The translations under genes and the position numbers were made by a program. DNA of 64,000 nt from Rosa chinensis (Eukaryota > Streptophyta > Magnoliopsida > Rosales > Rosaceae), in NCBI RefSeq assembly GCF_002994745.2, contig NC_037090.1:5205501-5269500 (forward strand), given 5' to 3'. The notes beneath the pieces are model-generated. The model was not told the origin of the DNA. It searched no databases and saw nothing but the letters and a program-made list of their open reading frames with translations. Position 1 is the first letter of the stretch; the number at the start of each line of letters is the position of its first letter. Shown here piece by piece: positions 51,794-63,480 of the stretch.

Positions 51794-52737
51794 TGGTTAG
51801 TAGGGAAACAATGCTTAGGTTACTCTCACAGAGAGATAGGTGGAGGCCGTGGTCTTATGGCGGCGGCTCTGCAAATTGGGCTGGAGGAGATGAAATTTCT
51901 CTCTCGTCTGGTCGTTGGGAGATTGAGGGCTGTGGAGTTCCTCGTAGTCGGCATCTCAAATTTAGGGGTGGTGGTGAGTCTGTGTTGCAAGGAGTTTCTC
52001 ACGGCGGATATGAGGGATCTGGGTCATTCGGGATTGAGGATGGCTGGACAGGAATGGATCCGGTGAGTGGTGCTGGTCGCGAGGTCGCTCAGTACTGGAG
52101 AGCCGAGTGGCTATCTTCCTCGTGTGTTCGTGCTGTGCTGAGTGGCTGGGTGCTGCCGGCGAATGGTGACATAGATGATGATGCGGCGCTGGGCTAGCAA
52201 TGGCTCCACCGTTCTATGCCGGAGTAAAGCTGGCAGCTGTTGGGAGCGGCAACGATGGCGGTGAGCAGTGGTGGAAGTCTTCCTCGGCTGGCGCCGTCGA
52301 ATGGAGGTGGACTGGTACTCCGCCTTGTTGGGTTTAGGTGTCCATGGGTTTGGGTGGCCTTAGCAAGTCCATTTAGGCTTTGACTTCTGGGCCTAGTGCT
52401 AGGGTTTCCCTGTCTTTTGGGCCTTTGTCTGGAATATGGAGTAGTTGGACTGCTGGGCTAGTTTATTTTAATTCTAATTACTTTTATGTAAGAATTCATT
52501 CTCCTATGAAGAATGAACTCGTAGCTTCTCTCTGAGTTTTGTCGCCAAAAATAACTAAGATGTCTTGGCCTTTTGATTCTCTAGGAGGTTCGAGGTTAGA
52601 TTTTGGCATGGCTTCATGATCTTTAAAAATGTTGAATTACTTAGGTAGTGACTCTTTTGACAGTCCCACAGGAATGAGTCATGATGTGTAATTTTGCTGA
52701 TCAATGCAATGAGTTGACAATTCTCTCCAAAAAAAAA
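51794..52737 (+). mobile_element. Retroposed sequence with poly-A tail and 12-bp target duplication
   Basis: TGATGAATTGCG at 51782-51793 is repeated exactly at 52738-52749. The insert ends in an A-run (52729-52737). This pattern marks target-primed reverse transcription, as for LINEs or LINE-mobilised RNA. The left two-thirds is GC-rich with an open frame (51781-52197) that has no reverse transcriptase motifs. The source transcript is not recognised; it may be a 5'-truncated or internally deleted L1. Confidence 0.8.
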
Positions 52738-52843
52738 TGATGAATTGCGCGTCAGTCTACCTATTTCAAAAATTGGAGTTATTTTGTTTATTACATCTCA
52801 TTCCAAAATTATAACTTTCGTAAAAATTCAACTATAAAGTATG

Positions 52844-53051
52844 TGTTTAAGTATAATGTATTTGAGAGAGATTGATAAGAGAGATGTGTTCTTATTATTG
52901 AGAATAGGAGCCCTATATATAGGGATTACAAAGTGCTAGTTCTAATGTTACAAGGAATACCAATCCGTGTAGGATTGAGAAATCTAGAACCTTCTCTCCT
53001 ATTCCTATTCCTAGTTTGATAAGGCATACTAAACTTGATTTTCCTTCAACA
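52844..53051 (-). repeat. Copia 3' LTR
   Basis: Left-hand copy. Contains CCTATATATAGGG, the TATA-like promoter region. A purine-rich AAGGGGGAG polypurine tract lies immediately inside it (53052-53060, minus strand). Confidence 0.95.
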
Positions 53052-53250
53052 CTCCCCCTTGTGCCGCTCAAACTTGGTGGTGACGCTTCATCCGTTGCCT
53101 CGTTAAAAACCTTGCCAGGTAACAAAAACCCTGTGGGACAAAAAATAATCCTGGTCGAAGGACAAAAAGAGCACAACACGTCCTTCACTCTTCGAGATCG
53201 AACATGTAGACATCATAACTCCCCCTGATGTCGATATCTCCCCCTGATTG

Positions 53251-54034
53251 CTACAATCGTGGGAGTTCGGATAACTTCCTCAATCCGATGCTCTTCACAT
53301 GTTTCTCGAAGGTGGATTTAGGTAACGACTTAGTGAATAAGTCCGCTACATTATCCTTTGATCGGATTTGTTTCACTTCAATCTTTAGAAGTGATTGTTG
53401 TTGCTGATTATAAAAGAACTTGGGCGATATATGCTTGGTGTTGTCGCCCTTGATGAAACCTAACTTCATTTGTTCAATACAAGCTGCATTATCCTCATAA
53501 ATGCATGTAGGTTCATCTGTGGTAGACTTCAAACCACAACTTCCTTGAATATGTCTAATTATAGACCTTAGCCATATACATTCACGTACGGCTTCATGTA
53601 GAGCAATAATCTCTGCATGATTCGAGGAAGTAGCAACAAGGGTCTGTTTTGTAGACCTCCAAGATATCGCGATGCTTCCCATGGTAAAGACATAACCCGT
53701 TTGGGAGCGACCTTTGTGAGGGTCAGAGAGGTACCCTGCATCAGCAAAACCCATCAAGACATCATTGTCGTTTTGATGGAGGGGGGATAGGGTGAGGCCG
53801 GCCACCCTTGATGGTGGTGGCGGCGTTGGCAGCAACATGGCCGGCCACTATGTTGTGGTGGACGGCGGCTTCATGCCTAATGGGGTCCGATCCCATTCTT
53901 CCGTCATTCCTTTTCTCTCTGTAGGGATAAAATAGGCCCATATCAATCGTACCTCCTGGGTATCGAAAGACTGTCTTTTCACCAATCCAATGGCGGCGTG
54001 TTGGCGCAGAGCTATGTCGAGCTAACAAGTTCAC
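53251..54034 (-). pseudogene. copia RNase H region, frame-broken
   Basis: Frame 54034-53762 carries NLLARHSSAPTRRHWIG and FYPYREKRN. After a GC-rich linker, frame 53838-53251 carries the RNase H core: VLMGFADAGYLSDPHKGRSQ, ISWRSTKQTLVATSS, NHAEIIALHEAVRE, FTKSLP. A stop closes the upstream reverse transcriptase frame, and the two RNase H frames do not join. Confidence 0.85.
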
Positions 54035-56562
54035 TGCGAATGAGATATCCGGTCTTGAGCTAAGTACAATAATGCGCCTATTGCACTTAAATAGGGCACT
54101 TCGGCCTCTAATGCTTCTTCGTCCTCATCCTTTAGACGAAACGGATCTTTTCCGGGCTCAAGACTACGATCGATCATGGGAGTACTCACAGGCTTTGCTT
54201 TATCTTCATTAAAGCGCCTTAGGATTTTCTGAGTATATGCAGACTGATGGATCAAAATCCCATCACTACGGTGCTCGAGTTCTAAACCGAGACAAAACCG
54301 TGTCTTCCCAAGATCTTTCATCTCAAATTCGGATTTCAAGTAATTAGCAGTTTCCTTTAACTCATCTAGAGTTCCAATTAGGTTCATGTCATCGACATAA
54401 ACTGCTACGATTGCAAATCCGGAACTTGTTCTTTTAATGAACACGCATGGGCATATTTCATTGTTAATATATCCCTTCCCAATCAAGTAGTCACTTAGAC
54501 GGTTATACCACATCCGTCCAGATTGTTTTAATCCATATAGTGAGCGTTTTAATCTTATTGAAAACGCGCTCCGTGGTTTAGAGCCACTTGATTTGGGTAA
54601 TTGAAGTCCATCTGGAACCTTCATATATATCTCTGAATCTAGATCCCCATAGAGATATGCTGTAACCACATCCATAAGCTGCATGTCAAGTTTTTCGGAA
54701 ACTACCAAACTGACAAGGTAGCGGAACGTTATAACGTCCATTACGGGAGAATATGTCTCCTCGTAGTCGATTCCAGGGCGTTGTGAGAAACCTTGCGCCA
54801 CAAGGCGGGCTTTATATCTTACCACCTCATTTTTCTCATTACGCTTTCTAACAAAGACCCATTTATGGCCAACAGGCTTTACACTTGGGGGTGTCTGCGT
54901 TACAGGCCCAAATACCTGTCTCTTTGTTAGTGAATCCAATTCAACCTGGATCGCATCTTTCCATTTAGGCCAATCTGCTCTTCGTTGACATTCTTCAACA
55001 GAGCGAGGTTCGATATCATCATATTCTATAATCCCTTTCGCAATATGATATGCAAATGCATCATCAATTGCCATAGAATTTCTATCCATCATCTCATGTA
55101 CACTAGTGTAATTTATGGAGATCTCTCTATTCTCTGGAGTTGGTTCTGACATTGGAGCGTCCCCCAATGATGTCTCTTTGACATAACCATAATCTGGAAT
55201 ATTCTCATGATATGGATTATTCATATCGATGATTAATGGATTATTCTGTGCCAAACTCGCTTTCTTTCTTGGGCGAGAATCCATCGAACCTATGGGCCTC
55301 CCGCGCTTCCTGGCAGGAGCCGTGGGCCTAGCCATAACGTCACCATCATTGAGAGATGGGACGTTGGCGCCATGCTCATGCATTCTTGAGTTGGCGTCAT
55401 GTCCTCTACTTTTAGGGACATCAATCCTTGCAGGCACGTTTGCAGCAGGTATGTGTGATCTCGTCACTTTAGCGATATCAGAAAACGCATCAGGCATCGA
55501 TTCTGGTACGTTCTGAAGATCGAGAATTCTCCGCACTTCAATTTCGGACTGTGCGGTTCGGGGATCAAGATGAGACAGAGTGGGGACAGACCACGACAAT
55601 TCCGGTCGTTCCTGTTGAACATTGATGTTCTTATCTCCCCCTAACGATGGGAAGACTGTCTCATCGAACTGACAATCCGCAAATCTTGCGGTAAAGAGAT
55701 CGCTTGTCAAGGGTTCTATGTAGCGGATAATCGTTGGAGAATCATATCCAACATAAATGCCTAATCGTCTTTGAGGACCCATTTTGGTGCGCTGTGGTGG
55801 CGCAATTGGCACATAAACTGCACACCCAAATATGCGTAAGTGTGAGACATTAGGCTCATACCCAGTCACCATCTGGGACGCAGAAAAGGGTTGAGTGGCA
55901 GTGGGCCTCAGACGAATAAGCACAGCTGCATGCAATATTGCATAGCCCCAAGCAGAAATAGGGAGATTGGTGCGCATTACCAATGCCCTAGCGACCATTT
56001 GTAGTCGTTTAATGGCGGCTTCTGCGAGACCATTTTGGGTGTGAACATGAGGAACATGATGTTCAACATCAATCCCAATGGACATGCAATAATCATCAAA
56101 AGTCTTTGATGTAAACTCTCCAGCATTGTCTAATCTTATAGACTTAATAGGATGATCAGGGTGGTGAGCCCTTAACTTAATTATTTGTGCTAGGAGTTTA
56201 GCAAATGCAGCGTTCCTTGTGGACAATAACATGACACGTGACCAGCGTGTCGATGCATCAACCAATACCATAAAATATCGAAATGGTCCGCATGATGGTT
56301 GAATAGGTCCACAAATATCACCTTGGATTCTTTGCAAGAATGGTATATTTTCTTTGGTGTCCTTTGCATAGGATGGTCTCGATCCTAACTTTGCTAAAGA
56401 GCAGGCTTTGCAGAACGAATGATGGGCTTTATAAACAACCAATGAGGATTTTGGTTGAGCCACAAAGGCACAAGTGACTTTAGAAGTAAAAGTTGGAGAC
56501 AAAGGAGCCTTGGTGGCGTCAATGCCACCCTGAGGCCGCAGGGGGAAGGCGGCGCCGGCCAA
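54031..56562 (-). CDS. copia integrase-reverse transcriptase polyprotein part
   Basis: Open frame of 843 codons without internal stops. The integrase catalytic D,D-35-E is visible: IQGDICGPI, IRLDNAGEF, and HTQNGLAEAAIKR as the Glu segment, preceded by a zinc-binding HSFCKACSLAKLG tail. Reverse transcriptase follows: MDVVTAYLYGDLDSEIYMKV, LKRSLYGLKQSGRMWYNRL, and the active-site box VAVYVDDMNLIG. It ends prematurely at 54031 within the RNase H entry. Downstream frame breaks and the missing protease mean no complete polyprotein could be made. Confidence 0.9.
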   Translation of the reverse strand: MAGAAFPLRPQGGIDATKAPLSPTFTSKVTCAFVAQPKSSLVVYKAHHSFCKACSLAKLGSRPSYAKDTKENIPFLQRIQGDICGPIQPSCGPFRYFMVLVDASTRWSRVMLLSTRNAAFAKLLAQIIKLRAHHPDHPIKSIRLDNAGEFTSKTFDDYCMSIGIDVEHHVPHVHTQNGLAEAAIKRLQMVARALVMRTNLPISAWGYAILHAAVLIRLRPTATQPFSASQMVTGYEPNVSHLRIFGCAVYVPIAPPQRTKMGPQRRLGIYVGYDSPTIIRYIEPLTSDLFTARFADCQFDETVFPSLGGDKNINVQQERPELSWSVPTLSHLDPRTAQSEIEVRRILDLQNVPESMPDAFSDIAKVTRSHIPAANVPARIDVPKSRGHDANSRMHEHGANVPSLNDGDVMARPTAPARKRGRPIGSMDSRPRKKASLAQNNPLIIDMNNPYHENIPDYGYVKETSLGDAPMSEPTPENREISINYTSVHEMMDRNSMAIDDAFAYHIAKGIIEYDDIEPRSVEECQRRADWPKWKDAIQVELDSLTKRQVFGPVTQTPPSVKPVGHKWVFVRKRNEKNEVVRYKARLVAQGFSQRPGIDYEETYSPVMDVITFRYLVSLVVSEKLDMQLMDVVTAYLYGDLDSEIYMKVPDGLQLPKSSGSKPRSAFSIRLKRSLYGLKQSGRMWYNRLSDYLIGKGYINNEICPCVFIKRTSSGFAIVAVYVDDMNLIGTLDELKETANYLKSEFEMKDLGKTRFCLGLELEHRSDGILIHQSAYTQKILRRFNEDKAKPVSTPMIDRSLEPGKDPFRLKDEDEEALEAEVPYLSAIGALLYLAQDRISHSQ

Positions 56563-56607
56563 GGATGGCCGGATTTGGGGGTGAACGGCGCCGTGAGGCG
56601 CAGGGGC

Positions 56608-56967
56608 TCATTCGGTGTCCAAAAACCGAGTTTTACTTCTTTTCGTTCTGAAAAAGGGATGTCCGTGTGAAGTCTTTAATATACGGATCATCATGTCACT
56701 ACCTGGGTGTCCCAAACGGTCGTGCCAAAGCCTATATGTGTCGGAATCCCATAAATCATCTCTCATGACATGGTTGGATTCAATGACTCGAATAGTGGTT
56801 GCATACAACCCACTAGAGCGACACATAAGTTTCTCTAATACTCGGTTATTTCTGTAGTCATTAGAGGTGATGCAAAGGAACTCTTGTCCATTCTCACAAT
56901 GCGTTTCCGCATGAAAACCATTGGCTCTTACATCTTGTAAGTAATAAAGTTCGAGAAGTATGTCCAT
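56608..56967 (-). pseudogene. copia GAG-pre-integrase segment
   Basis: Encodes a pre-integrase domain with LWHDRLGHPGSDMMIRILK, the conserved zinc-binding HxRLGH motif. A stop at 56608 separates it from the integrase frame. Confidence 0.85.
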
Positions 56968-57386
56968 GACATGAGATAAAATAAATCGATACTTTATTAA
57001 TAATAGCCAATGATTACATCAAAGTTTCTTGACCAAAATCTAATCCAATATAAAAATCAAACCGTAGATAAATCGTAGTCACTCAATCCTTTCGGTAATT
57101 TCAATTTAGTTGTGACCAGGTAAGGTAAGGCGAGATTTTGGTGGAGCGTTGCTCACTTTTAAAACCGTTCTCTCAGATCAAACCTTGCCTAGACATCACA
57201 AGTACTCTTGAGTACGCCTAGAGGGAAAGAGTTAATACAATAAGTCATTTTATTGATTTAAGGCATAATAGCCATTACATATTTCTTGGAAAAATAAAAG
57301 ACTATAAATAAAAATCTGCGGCATTTTGTCTTCATCGCCAGATTTAAAGTCTTTGTGAACTCGAAGTCTTGATCACCATGATGCGA

Positions 57387-58313
57387 CTACCTCCGTAGGT
57401 ACATTGCAAATTCAGGTCCATTGATCAGACGTTCCATATCAGAAATAGACACCATAAAGAGGATTCTCCCTTGATTGAGGCGCATTGGCGCAATATGCAT
57501 AGTCCTTAGGACTGGTGGCGTTGGAAAGTGGTGCCCATGGCCAACGTTGGCTCCATGGTTTCCAACCCTATTTCCCTCAAAATCACGCCTCCTACGGTCG
57601 TGGGATTGTCGCCTTGAGCGATTACCTTCTTGAGCATTTCGATCGTATGGATCATGACGTCGATGGCGACTTTCTCTAGTCATAGGACGATGCTCTTGAT
57701 AGTTATCTTGAAGCCTATCAAATCTTCTTTACACAAGTTCATTGCCATGTCTTTTAGCAGTGGCCATAGCTTCAATAAGCTGTTGGAAACTTGTGATCCG
57801 TCTTGCATTTACATGAGTCCGGAATAAGTCAGAGGACCTCATAGCATAGACGGGGAAGGTATTGAGGGTTTTCTCAATCAATTGGCCTTCTGTGATTGTT
57901 TTTCCACAGAGACGCATCATTGCTCTGATGCTGAGAGCTTCCGAATAAAATTGCATGACAGTGTCAAATTCAGAGAAGCGAAGATCTTTCCATTCTGCTT
58001 CTGTATTCGGAAGTATGGAGTCACGAACATTGCCATATCGTTCGCGAAGCGCATGCCAAAGCTTTATGGCGCTATCCTCATTTATGAACTCAAACTGTAG
58101 GTCACTATCCATGTGACGTTTCATGAAGGCAAGTGCCTTGGAATTATCTTTCTCAGTTTGAGGGTCTGGAGCTGTTTCTATAGGACAAAGCTCTTGGATA
58201 GTATGCAATAAATCCCGGGCAATAAGGTGGGTCTCGACATCAGTGACCCAAAATAAGTACATTTTGCCTGCATAATCCAATGGAACAAAATCGAGTTTGT
58301 TCATGTTTGACAT
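57387..58313 (-). pseudogene. copia gag, interrupted
   Basis: 58313-57729 is the gag capsid-like part (start MSNMNKLDFVPLDYAG, with KLWHALRERYGNVRDSILP and LIEKTLNTFPV). One in-frame stop follows, then 57683-57387 gives the Arg/His-rich tail (RRQSHDRRRRDFEG). A CCHC knuckle is not visible. Between 57386 and 56968 there is no protease frame, only non-coding sequence. Confidence 0.85.
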
Positions 58314-58471
58314 CCTGAAAGATGAAACAAGAACAAGTTAGTTTCGGAGTCAATGCTTCCACGAAAACTAATATAAATAAGATTTCCGAGCTATGCTACC
58401 AAGAAATCTATTTCCAAGAATAATTGGATTAGACCGAAACAATGATGTTTGTATGGTCAAAATAGATGCTC

Positions 58472-58571
58472 ACGAACGCTCTTAGTCCGTAGCATACGAA
58501 CTCTCTTAGTTCGTTAAATCGATGCTTACGGACGCTCTTAGTCCGATGTCTTACGAACGCTCTTAGTTCGT
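58472..58571 (-). repeat. Four short hairpins in the copia leader
   Basis: Units at 58472-58490, 58496-58514, 58528-58546 and 58553-58571 each read ACGRAC-N7-GTYCGT with the same 7-base loop (one differs by a base). Stem changes are matched on both sides, or wobble-paired in the RNA sense. Confidence 0.8.
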
Positions 58572-59165
58572 TAATTGCGTGAATCCCCACGATTCCGCTT
58601 TTCAAGATCGAACCCACGTTATAAGAAAGGTGGGATGAAGAAGAAGGGAGGTTTTTAAGTCCCCGAGAAAAAGAAGAAATATTCAAATTTCAAATTTTAG
58701 GAACTTTAAAACTTACTCTTTTGAATACTTACTTGGTGAAAATTCGGAGCAGATTCTGTTCTGAACAGCTTGTACCTCGATTGGTGTACAGATCTCAATA
58801 TGACTCCGATAAGGCTGAAATTCTGAGGTTAGATGGAAGAGACAGAGACGAACAACTTTGATGAAGAAAGTTTTTCGATCTGAGCTTCCGAACTAGACGT
58901 TTCGAGGCTTGCAAGAAGACGGATGTGCACAGGAACGGAAAAAAGATGTAGTGGGTGTGCGTTGGTTTGTTTGCGCAGCAGGGATGCTTCGGTGGCAGCA
59001 GGCTGGAACGCAGGGCTGCAGGAAGGGGGCAGCAGGGGCTGCTGTGCAAGGTTGCAAGCACACGGGCGCTCGGGCTGCAGCGAAGGCTCGGCTAGCTCGG
59101 GCTAGGGGCTGCTTTGTGAATGAGTTTTGGTTTTCTGTTTTGTGGTTAGAGTCGTGCTGATAACG

Positions 59166-59373
59166 TGTTTAAGTATAATGTATTTGAGAGAGATTGATAA
59201 GAGAGATGTGTTCTTATTATTGAGAATAGGAGCCCTATATATAGGGATTACAAAGTGCTAGTTCTAATGTTACAAGGAATACCAATCCGTGTAGGATTGG
59301 AAAATCTAGAACTTTCTCTCCTATTCCTATTCCTAGTTTGATAAGGCACACTAAACTTGATTTTCCTTCAACA
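59166..59373 (-). repeat. Copia 5' LTR
   Basis: Right-hand copy of the 208-bp LTR. Just inside it, minus strand, CGTTATCAGCACGACTC is the presumed primer-binding stretch. It does not begin with TGG, so a primer other than an intact tRNA 3' end (for example an internally cut tRNA) is likely. Confidence 0.9.
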
Positions 59374-59378
59374 GTATG

Positions 59379-59800
59379 TACGTATGGTAGGAACAAAACA
59401 AATGGATGAACATAGAGTATCCAATACTAATTAACCTCTAAAGTACGTATGTAGTGTAGAGTGTAGGAAAACAAATGGATGAACATAAGAGTATCCAATA
59501 CTAACCTCTAAAGTACGGAAGCAGCAGCTACCAATAATTCATTAATTTTTTTCCATGGTAGTTTATAGTTATGGTGGTGCTAAACTGCGCTATGCTCGTG
59601 GCATACGTATTCCCACAACCTTGCAATCAAAACCTTGTGGCATACGCAATTGGTTCTGATCTGTCGCATTCAAACCCTAAAGCCTAAAGAAAATCACCAG
59701 GTTCACTACCTATTGGTAATTCCACCACCCCGTACAGAGGATAGCTCAGAGAACACCAAGAACTGGGACAAGAGAAGTTTTAAGTTCTTCTTCAAGTTAT
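59379..59800. other. Intergenic, no gene recognised
   Basis: Contains a partial direct repeat of AACAAATGGATGAACATA at 59395 and 59470. Confidence 0.5.
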
Positions 59801-60436
59801 TCAACTAACTACAGTTTTTAAGTATTTATGACAATCGCAGTATACATGAGTATCATAATCAGCTTCTCCGCTGAGGACTCCACCATGAATTGAAGCACCA
59901 TAGGCCGCAACCTCATCAGGATTAAGTCCCTTCATTGGTTCCTTCCCATTAAACAAGTCCATCAACAACTGCTTCACCTTCGGAATTTTAGTGCTCCCTC
60001 CAACAAGCACAATCTCATGAATATCCTTTTTCTTCAATCCTGTATCTTGCAGAGTCTTTTCCACTATCCTCATGGTCTTGTTGAACAAGTCCATGTTCAA
60101 TTCCTCAAACCTCTCCCTTGTCAAGGATTCCGAGAAATCTATACCATCGAAAGGAGACTCAATCCCCACAGAAAACTGGTGCGGGAAATACAAGGCTCTC
60201 TTGGCCCTCTCGCATTCCTTGTGAAGCTTCCAGATAGCCTTGTTGTCCTTGCTAATGTCTCTGTTGTACTGCTTCTTGATCAACTTAATAAGATACTCCA
60301 TTACTCTGTGGTTGAAATCCTCTCCTCCCAAATGAGTGTCTCCACTCGTAGAGATCACCTCGATCACACCATCATCAATGGTCAAGATGCTAACATCAAA
60401 TGTACCACCGCCAATATATATGTTCTTCTCCTCCTA

Positions 60437-60589
<153 letters not shown>

Positions 60590-61088
60590 CTAAAGTATGA
60601 CTACATATTTTGTAAATATATAGGAGACGGAAATAATCAGACATTACGCCTGGAACAGTTATGAGAGCGTCTTTGATCTTCTTCCCCAAATAAGCTAGCC
60701 TCAGCTGTTTCCTTCATCTTAGTCAATATCATAGCACTGATTTCCTCAGGGCTAAACACCTTGGTTTCACCTCTAAACTTCACCTGAATATAAGGCTTCC
60801 CATCTATGTTCACAACCTTATAAGGCAACAACTTAATCTCCCTTTGAACCTCCATATCATTAAATCTGCCACAAAACCAAACCATGCAAAAATTCAACTT
60901 CAGTTTACAATCCAAACTAAATGCAATTTTCAACGCACTTTTCGGTCTTGCTTTTGTACTTTTACACAACTCATGACTTATGAATAACTAAAAGAGTATT
61001 CTATGAGATAAATAAAGTCTTCAATTGAGTAAAATTTGTAACCATTCATTAAACCCTAAAAATGGTAAAGATGACATGTATAAATATA

Positions 61089-61449
61089 GGGAAAAATTCA
61101 CCAACGGTGTCTGGACACTTAGGGGACTTTCAGAATGATACCTGAACTTACAAAGTTATCAATGTGATACCTGGACTCATTTTTTCTTATCAACATCGTA
61201 CCTATGACCAATTTCCGTAACAGCTCCGTGACGGAAATTGGCCGTAGGTATCACATTGATACGAAAAAATGAGTCCAGGTATCACATTGATAACTTTGTA
61301 AGTTCAGGTATCATTCTGAAAGTCCCTAAGTGTCCAGACACCGTTGGTGAATTTTTCCCAATTTTGCACGTGAGTCACTTAATGAAGACAAAATGACCGA
61401 TTTACCCTCAAATTCTTTCTTTCTTTTCTTTTCTTTTTTTCTTTATTCT

Positions 61450-61486
<37 letters not shown>

Positions 61487-62637
61487 TTCTTCTTCTTCTT
61501 TTCTGGTTTCTTCTTCCCCTGATTTGAATCATCAAGATTCAAATCATCTTGCTCGTCCGATTCCCACCGCCGATCGCCGATCAAACACCGCCGCTGCGTC
61601 TCAATCCACCTTCATGCACCACAGATGTTTCTGGTTCCCCCAACTTCAAATCCTATAGCAAATTGAAATTGTGGATTGAGGGTTCACCGTTCACTCCGAG
61701 TTCATCCCCGCCGCCGCCACCAATGACTTGACCACCACCACTCTCGTTCTCTCCTCTGACCCCCTTTTATACACCATTGATCAGAAACTCAGACCCCACC
61801 AGCCCTGCACTCTCAAATCACAGCTCCAATCACACCCCTCCATCCTCTCCTTCTTCCCGACATGCAACACCACCTTCACACCATCCTCACCTGCAACTTC
61901 ATCGGTTTAGCCGACAACTTCAGCCTCTAGCACAACTTCGATCAGAGGCAATTTTAGGCAGACAAAGATTAACAACTTCGGCCTCAACACCATCCTCACC
62001 TGCAGAAAATTCGAGCTGTTCTTATTCACCAGCTTCGCCACTCCGCTGCTACCCACCATTGTGCCTCGCCGATTAGTAAACAAAGGACTCGGAGCCTCCA
62101 CCATCGAGAAATTAGGGCTCACGTTCTGCGTGTCCTGCGCGGCTAATCGACGACCTTGCTAGGCTGGTCGTATCCAAGTCGGTCCTACATGTCGTAGAAT
62201 TGAATGGCGGTGTGGGCGACGAGCCTGATACTGCGATCCCTGGGGCCTTTGGTGGTGCAAACCTTGCTGTGGCTATCCTTCCGGCCGGTGGCCCTTAGAA
62301 TGTGGCCTTGAGCCTCCACGATTTTGCTAGCGGTGGAGGAAGAAGCAGTCCTTATCCCCAAACCCAATCGAGAAGTAGCGGAGGATGACGTTGTTGTGCG
62401 GTGGTGGAGGTTGTTGTGGTCAAGTCATTGGCGACGGCGGCGGGGATGAACTCGGAATGTGCGGTGAAGCCTCAATGCACAATTTCAATTTGCTATAGGA
62501 TTTGAAGTTGGGGGAACCAGAAACATCGGTGGTGCATGAAGGTGGATTGAGACGCAGCGGCGGTGGGAATCGGACAAGCAAGATGATTTGAATCTTGATG
62601 ATTCAAATCAGGGGAAGAAGAAACCAGAAAAGAAGAA

Positions 62638-62670
<33 letters not shown>

Positions 62671-63053
62671 AGAATAAAGAAAAAAATAAAAGAAAAGAAA
62701 GAAAGAATTTGAGGGTAAATCGATCATTTTGTCTTCATTAAGTGACTCACGTGCAAAATTGGAAAAAATTCACCAATGGTGTCTGGACACTTAAGGGACT
62801 TTCAGAATGATACCTGAACTTACAAAGTTATCAATGTGATACCTGGACTCATTTTTTGGTATCAATGTGATACCTACGGCCAATTTCCGTAACGGCTCAG
62901 CCAATTTCCGTCACGGAGCCGTTACGGAAATTGGTCATAGGTACGACATTGATACGAAAAAATGAGTTCAGGTATCACATTGATAACTTTGTAAGTTCAG
63001 GTATCATTCTGAAAGTCCCTTAAGTGTCCAGACACCGTTGGTGAATTTTTCCC
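61089..63053. mobile_element. Foldback MULE-like element with 9-bp target duplication
   Basis: ATAAATATA at 61080-61088 is repeated exactly at 63054-63062. Arms of about 650 bp (61089-61740 and 62405-63053) are inverted copies of each other. Each arm also begins with its own palindrome of about 270-290 bp (61089-61359 and 62761-63053), starting GGGAAAAATTCACCAACGG and ending in its complement. The arms contain CTTT microsatellites and a Pro/Ser-coding segment present in both. The 660-bp centre is single-copy and GC-rich with no recognised domain. No transposase. Confidence 0.85.
61406..61502 (+). repeat. (CTTT)n/(CTT)n microsatellite
   Basis: A pyrimidine run of CTTT units then CTT units. 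The complementary purine run is at 62626-62705 in the opposite arm of the foldback MULE. Confidence 0.95.
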
Positions 63054-63480
63054 ATAAATATATACAAAAACACATCCAATATGATGAAGAAAAATTAGCT
63101 TACTCTCTCCCTATGAGCCGCTGGATATCAAAAAGGGTACGTTCTGGGTTAATATGCGCTTTATTCTTTCTGCATCTCCCACTAGAAGCTCGGTGTCAGT
63201 GAATGCAACCCAAGAGGGTGTGATTCTATCGCCTTGGCCGTTTATGTACACACCCACACATGAATAGGTGGTTCCGAGGCTGATTCCGATCACTGGCCAA
63301 GGATTAGATGAACCCTTTGCAGCTAATGCCATCCCACACAAGAAGTCTAGCCAAAAAAATAAAACCTTCAGTTTACTTAACATGAAATTGATATGTAAAA
63401 GATTAAATTTCAGCAAATTTGAACTTAATTTAGTAATACCTGAAACAAAGACGAGCAGAAATATCGATGACACCGCGCGC

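Larger units (their letters stand above)
52844..59373 (-). mobile_element. Full-length Ty1/copia retrotransposon, coding-defective
   Basis: Two 208-bp LTRs (52844-53051 and 59166-59373), TG...CA bounded, differ at 4 positions as read by eye. A 5-bp duplication GTATG flanks the element (52839-52843 and 59374-59378). Order on the minus strand is leader, gag, pre-integrase, integrase, reverse transcriptase, RNase H, as in copia. In-frame stops and frame breaks split the coding region and no protease was found, so it cannot move on its own. Low LTR divergence points to a young insertion. Confidence 0.95.

Noticed and set aside
53762..53925. GC-rich apparent insertion inside copia RNase H
   Set aside because: The linker between reverse transcriptase and RNase H is variable in this element type, and no target duplication or repeat bounds the stretch.
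58472..58571. CRISPR-like spaced repeats
   Set aside because: Units are short, palindromic, unevenly spaced and inside a plant retrotransposon leader. CRISPR is not plausible.
61549..62076. Pro/Ser/Thr-rich frames in the foldback MULE
   Set aside because: Three frames overlap, the arms are inverted copies and no domain is visible. Reported only as possible cargo.
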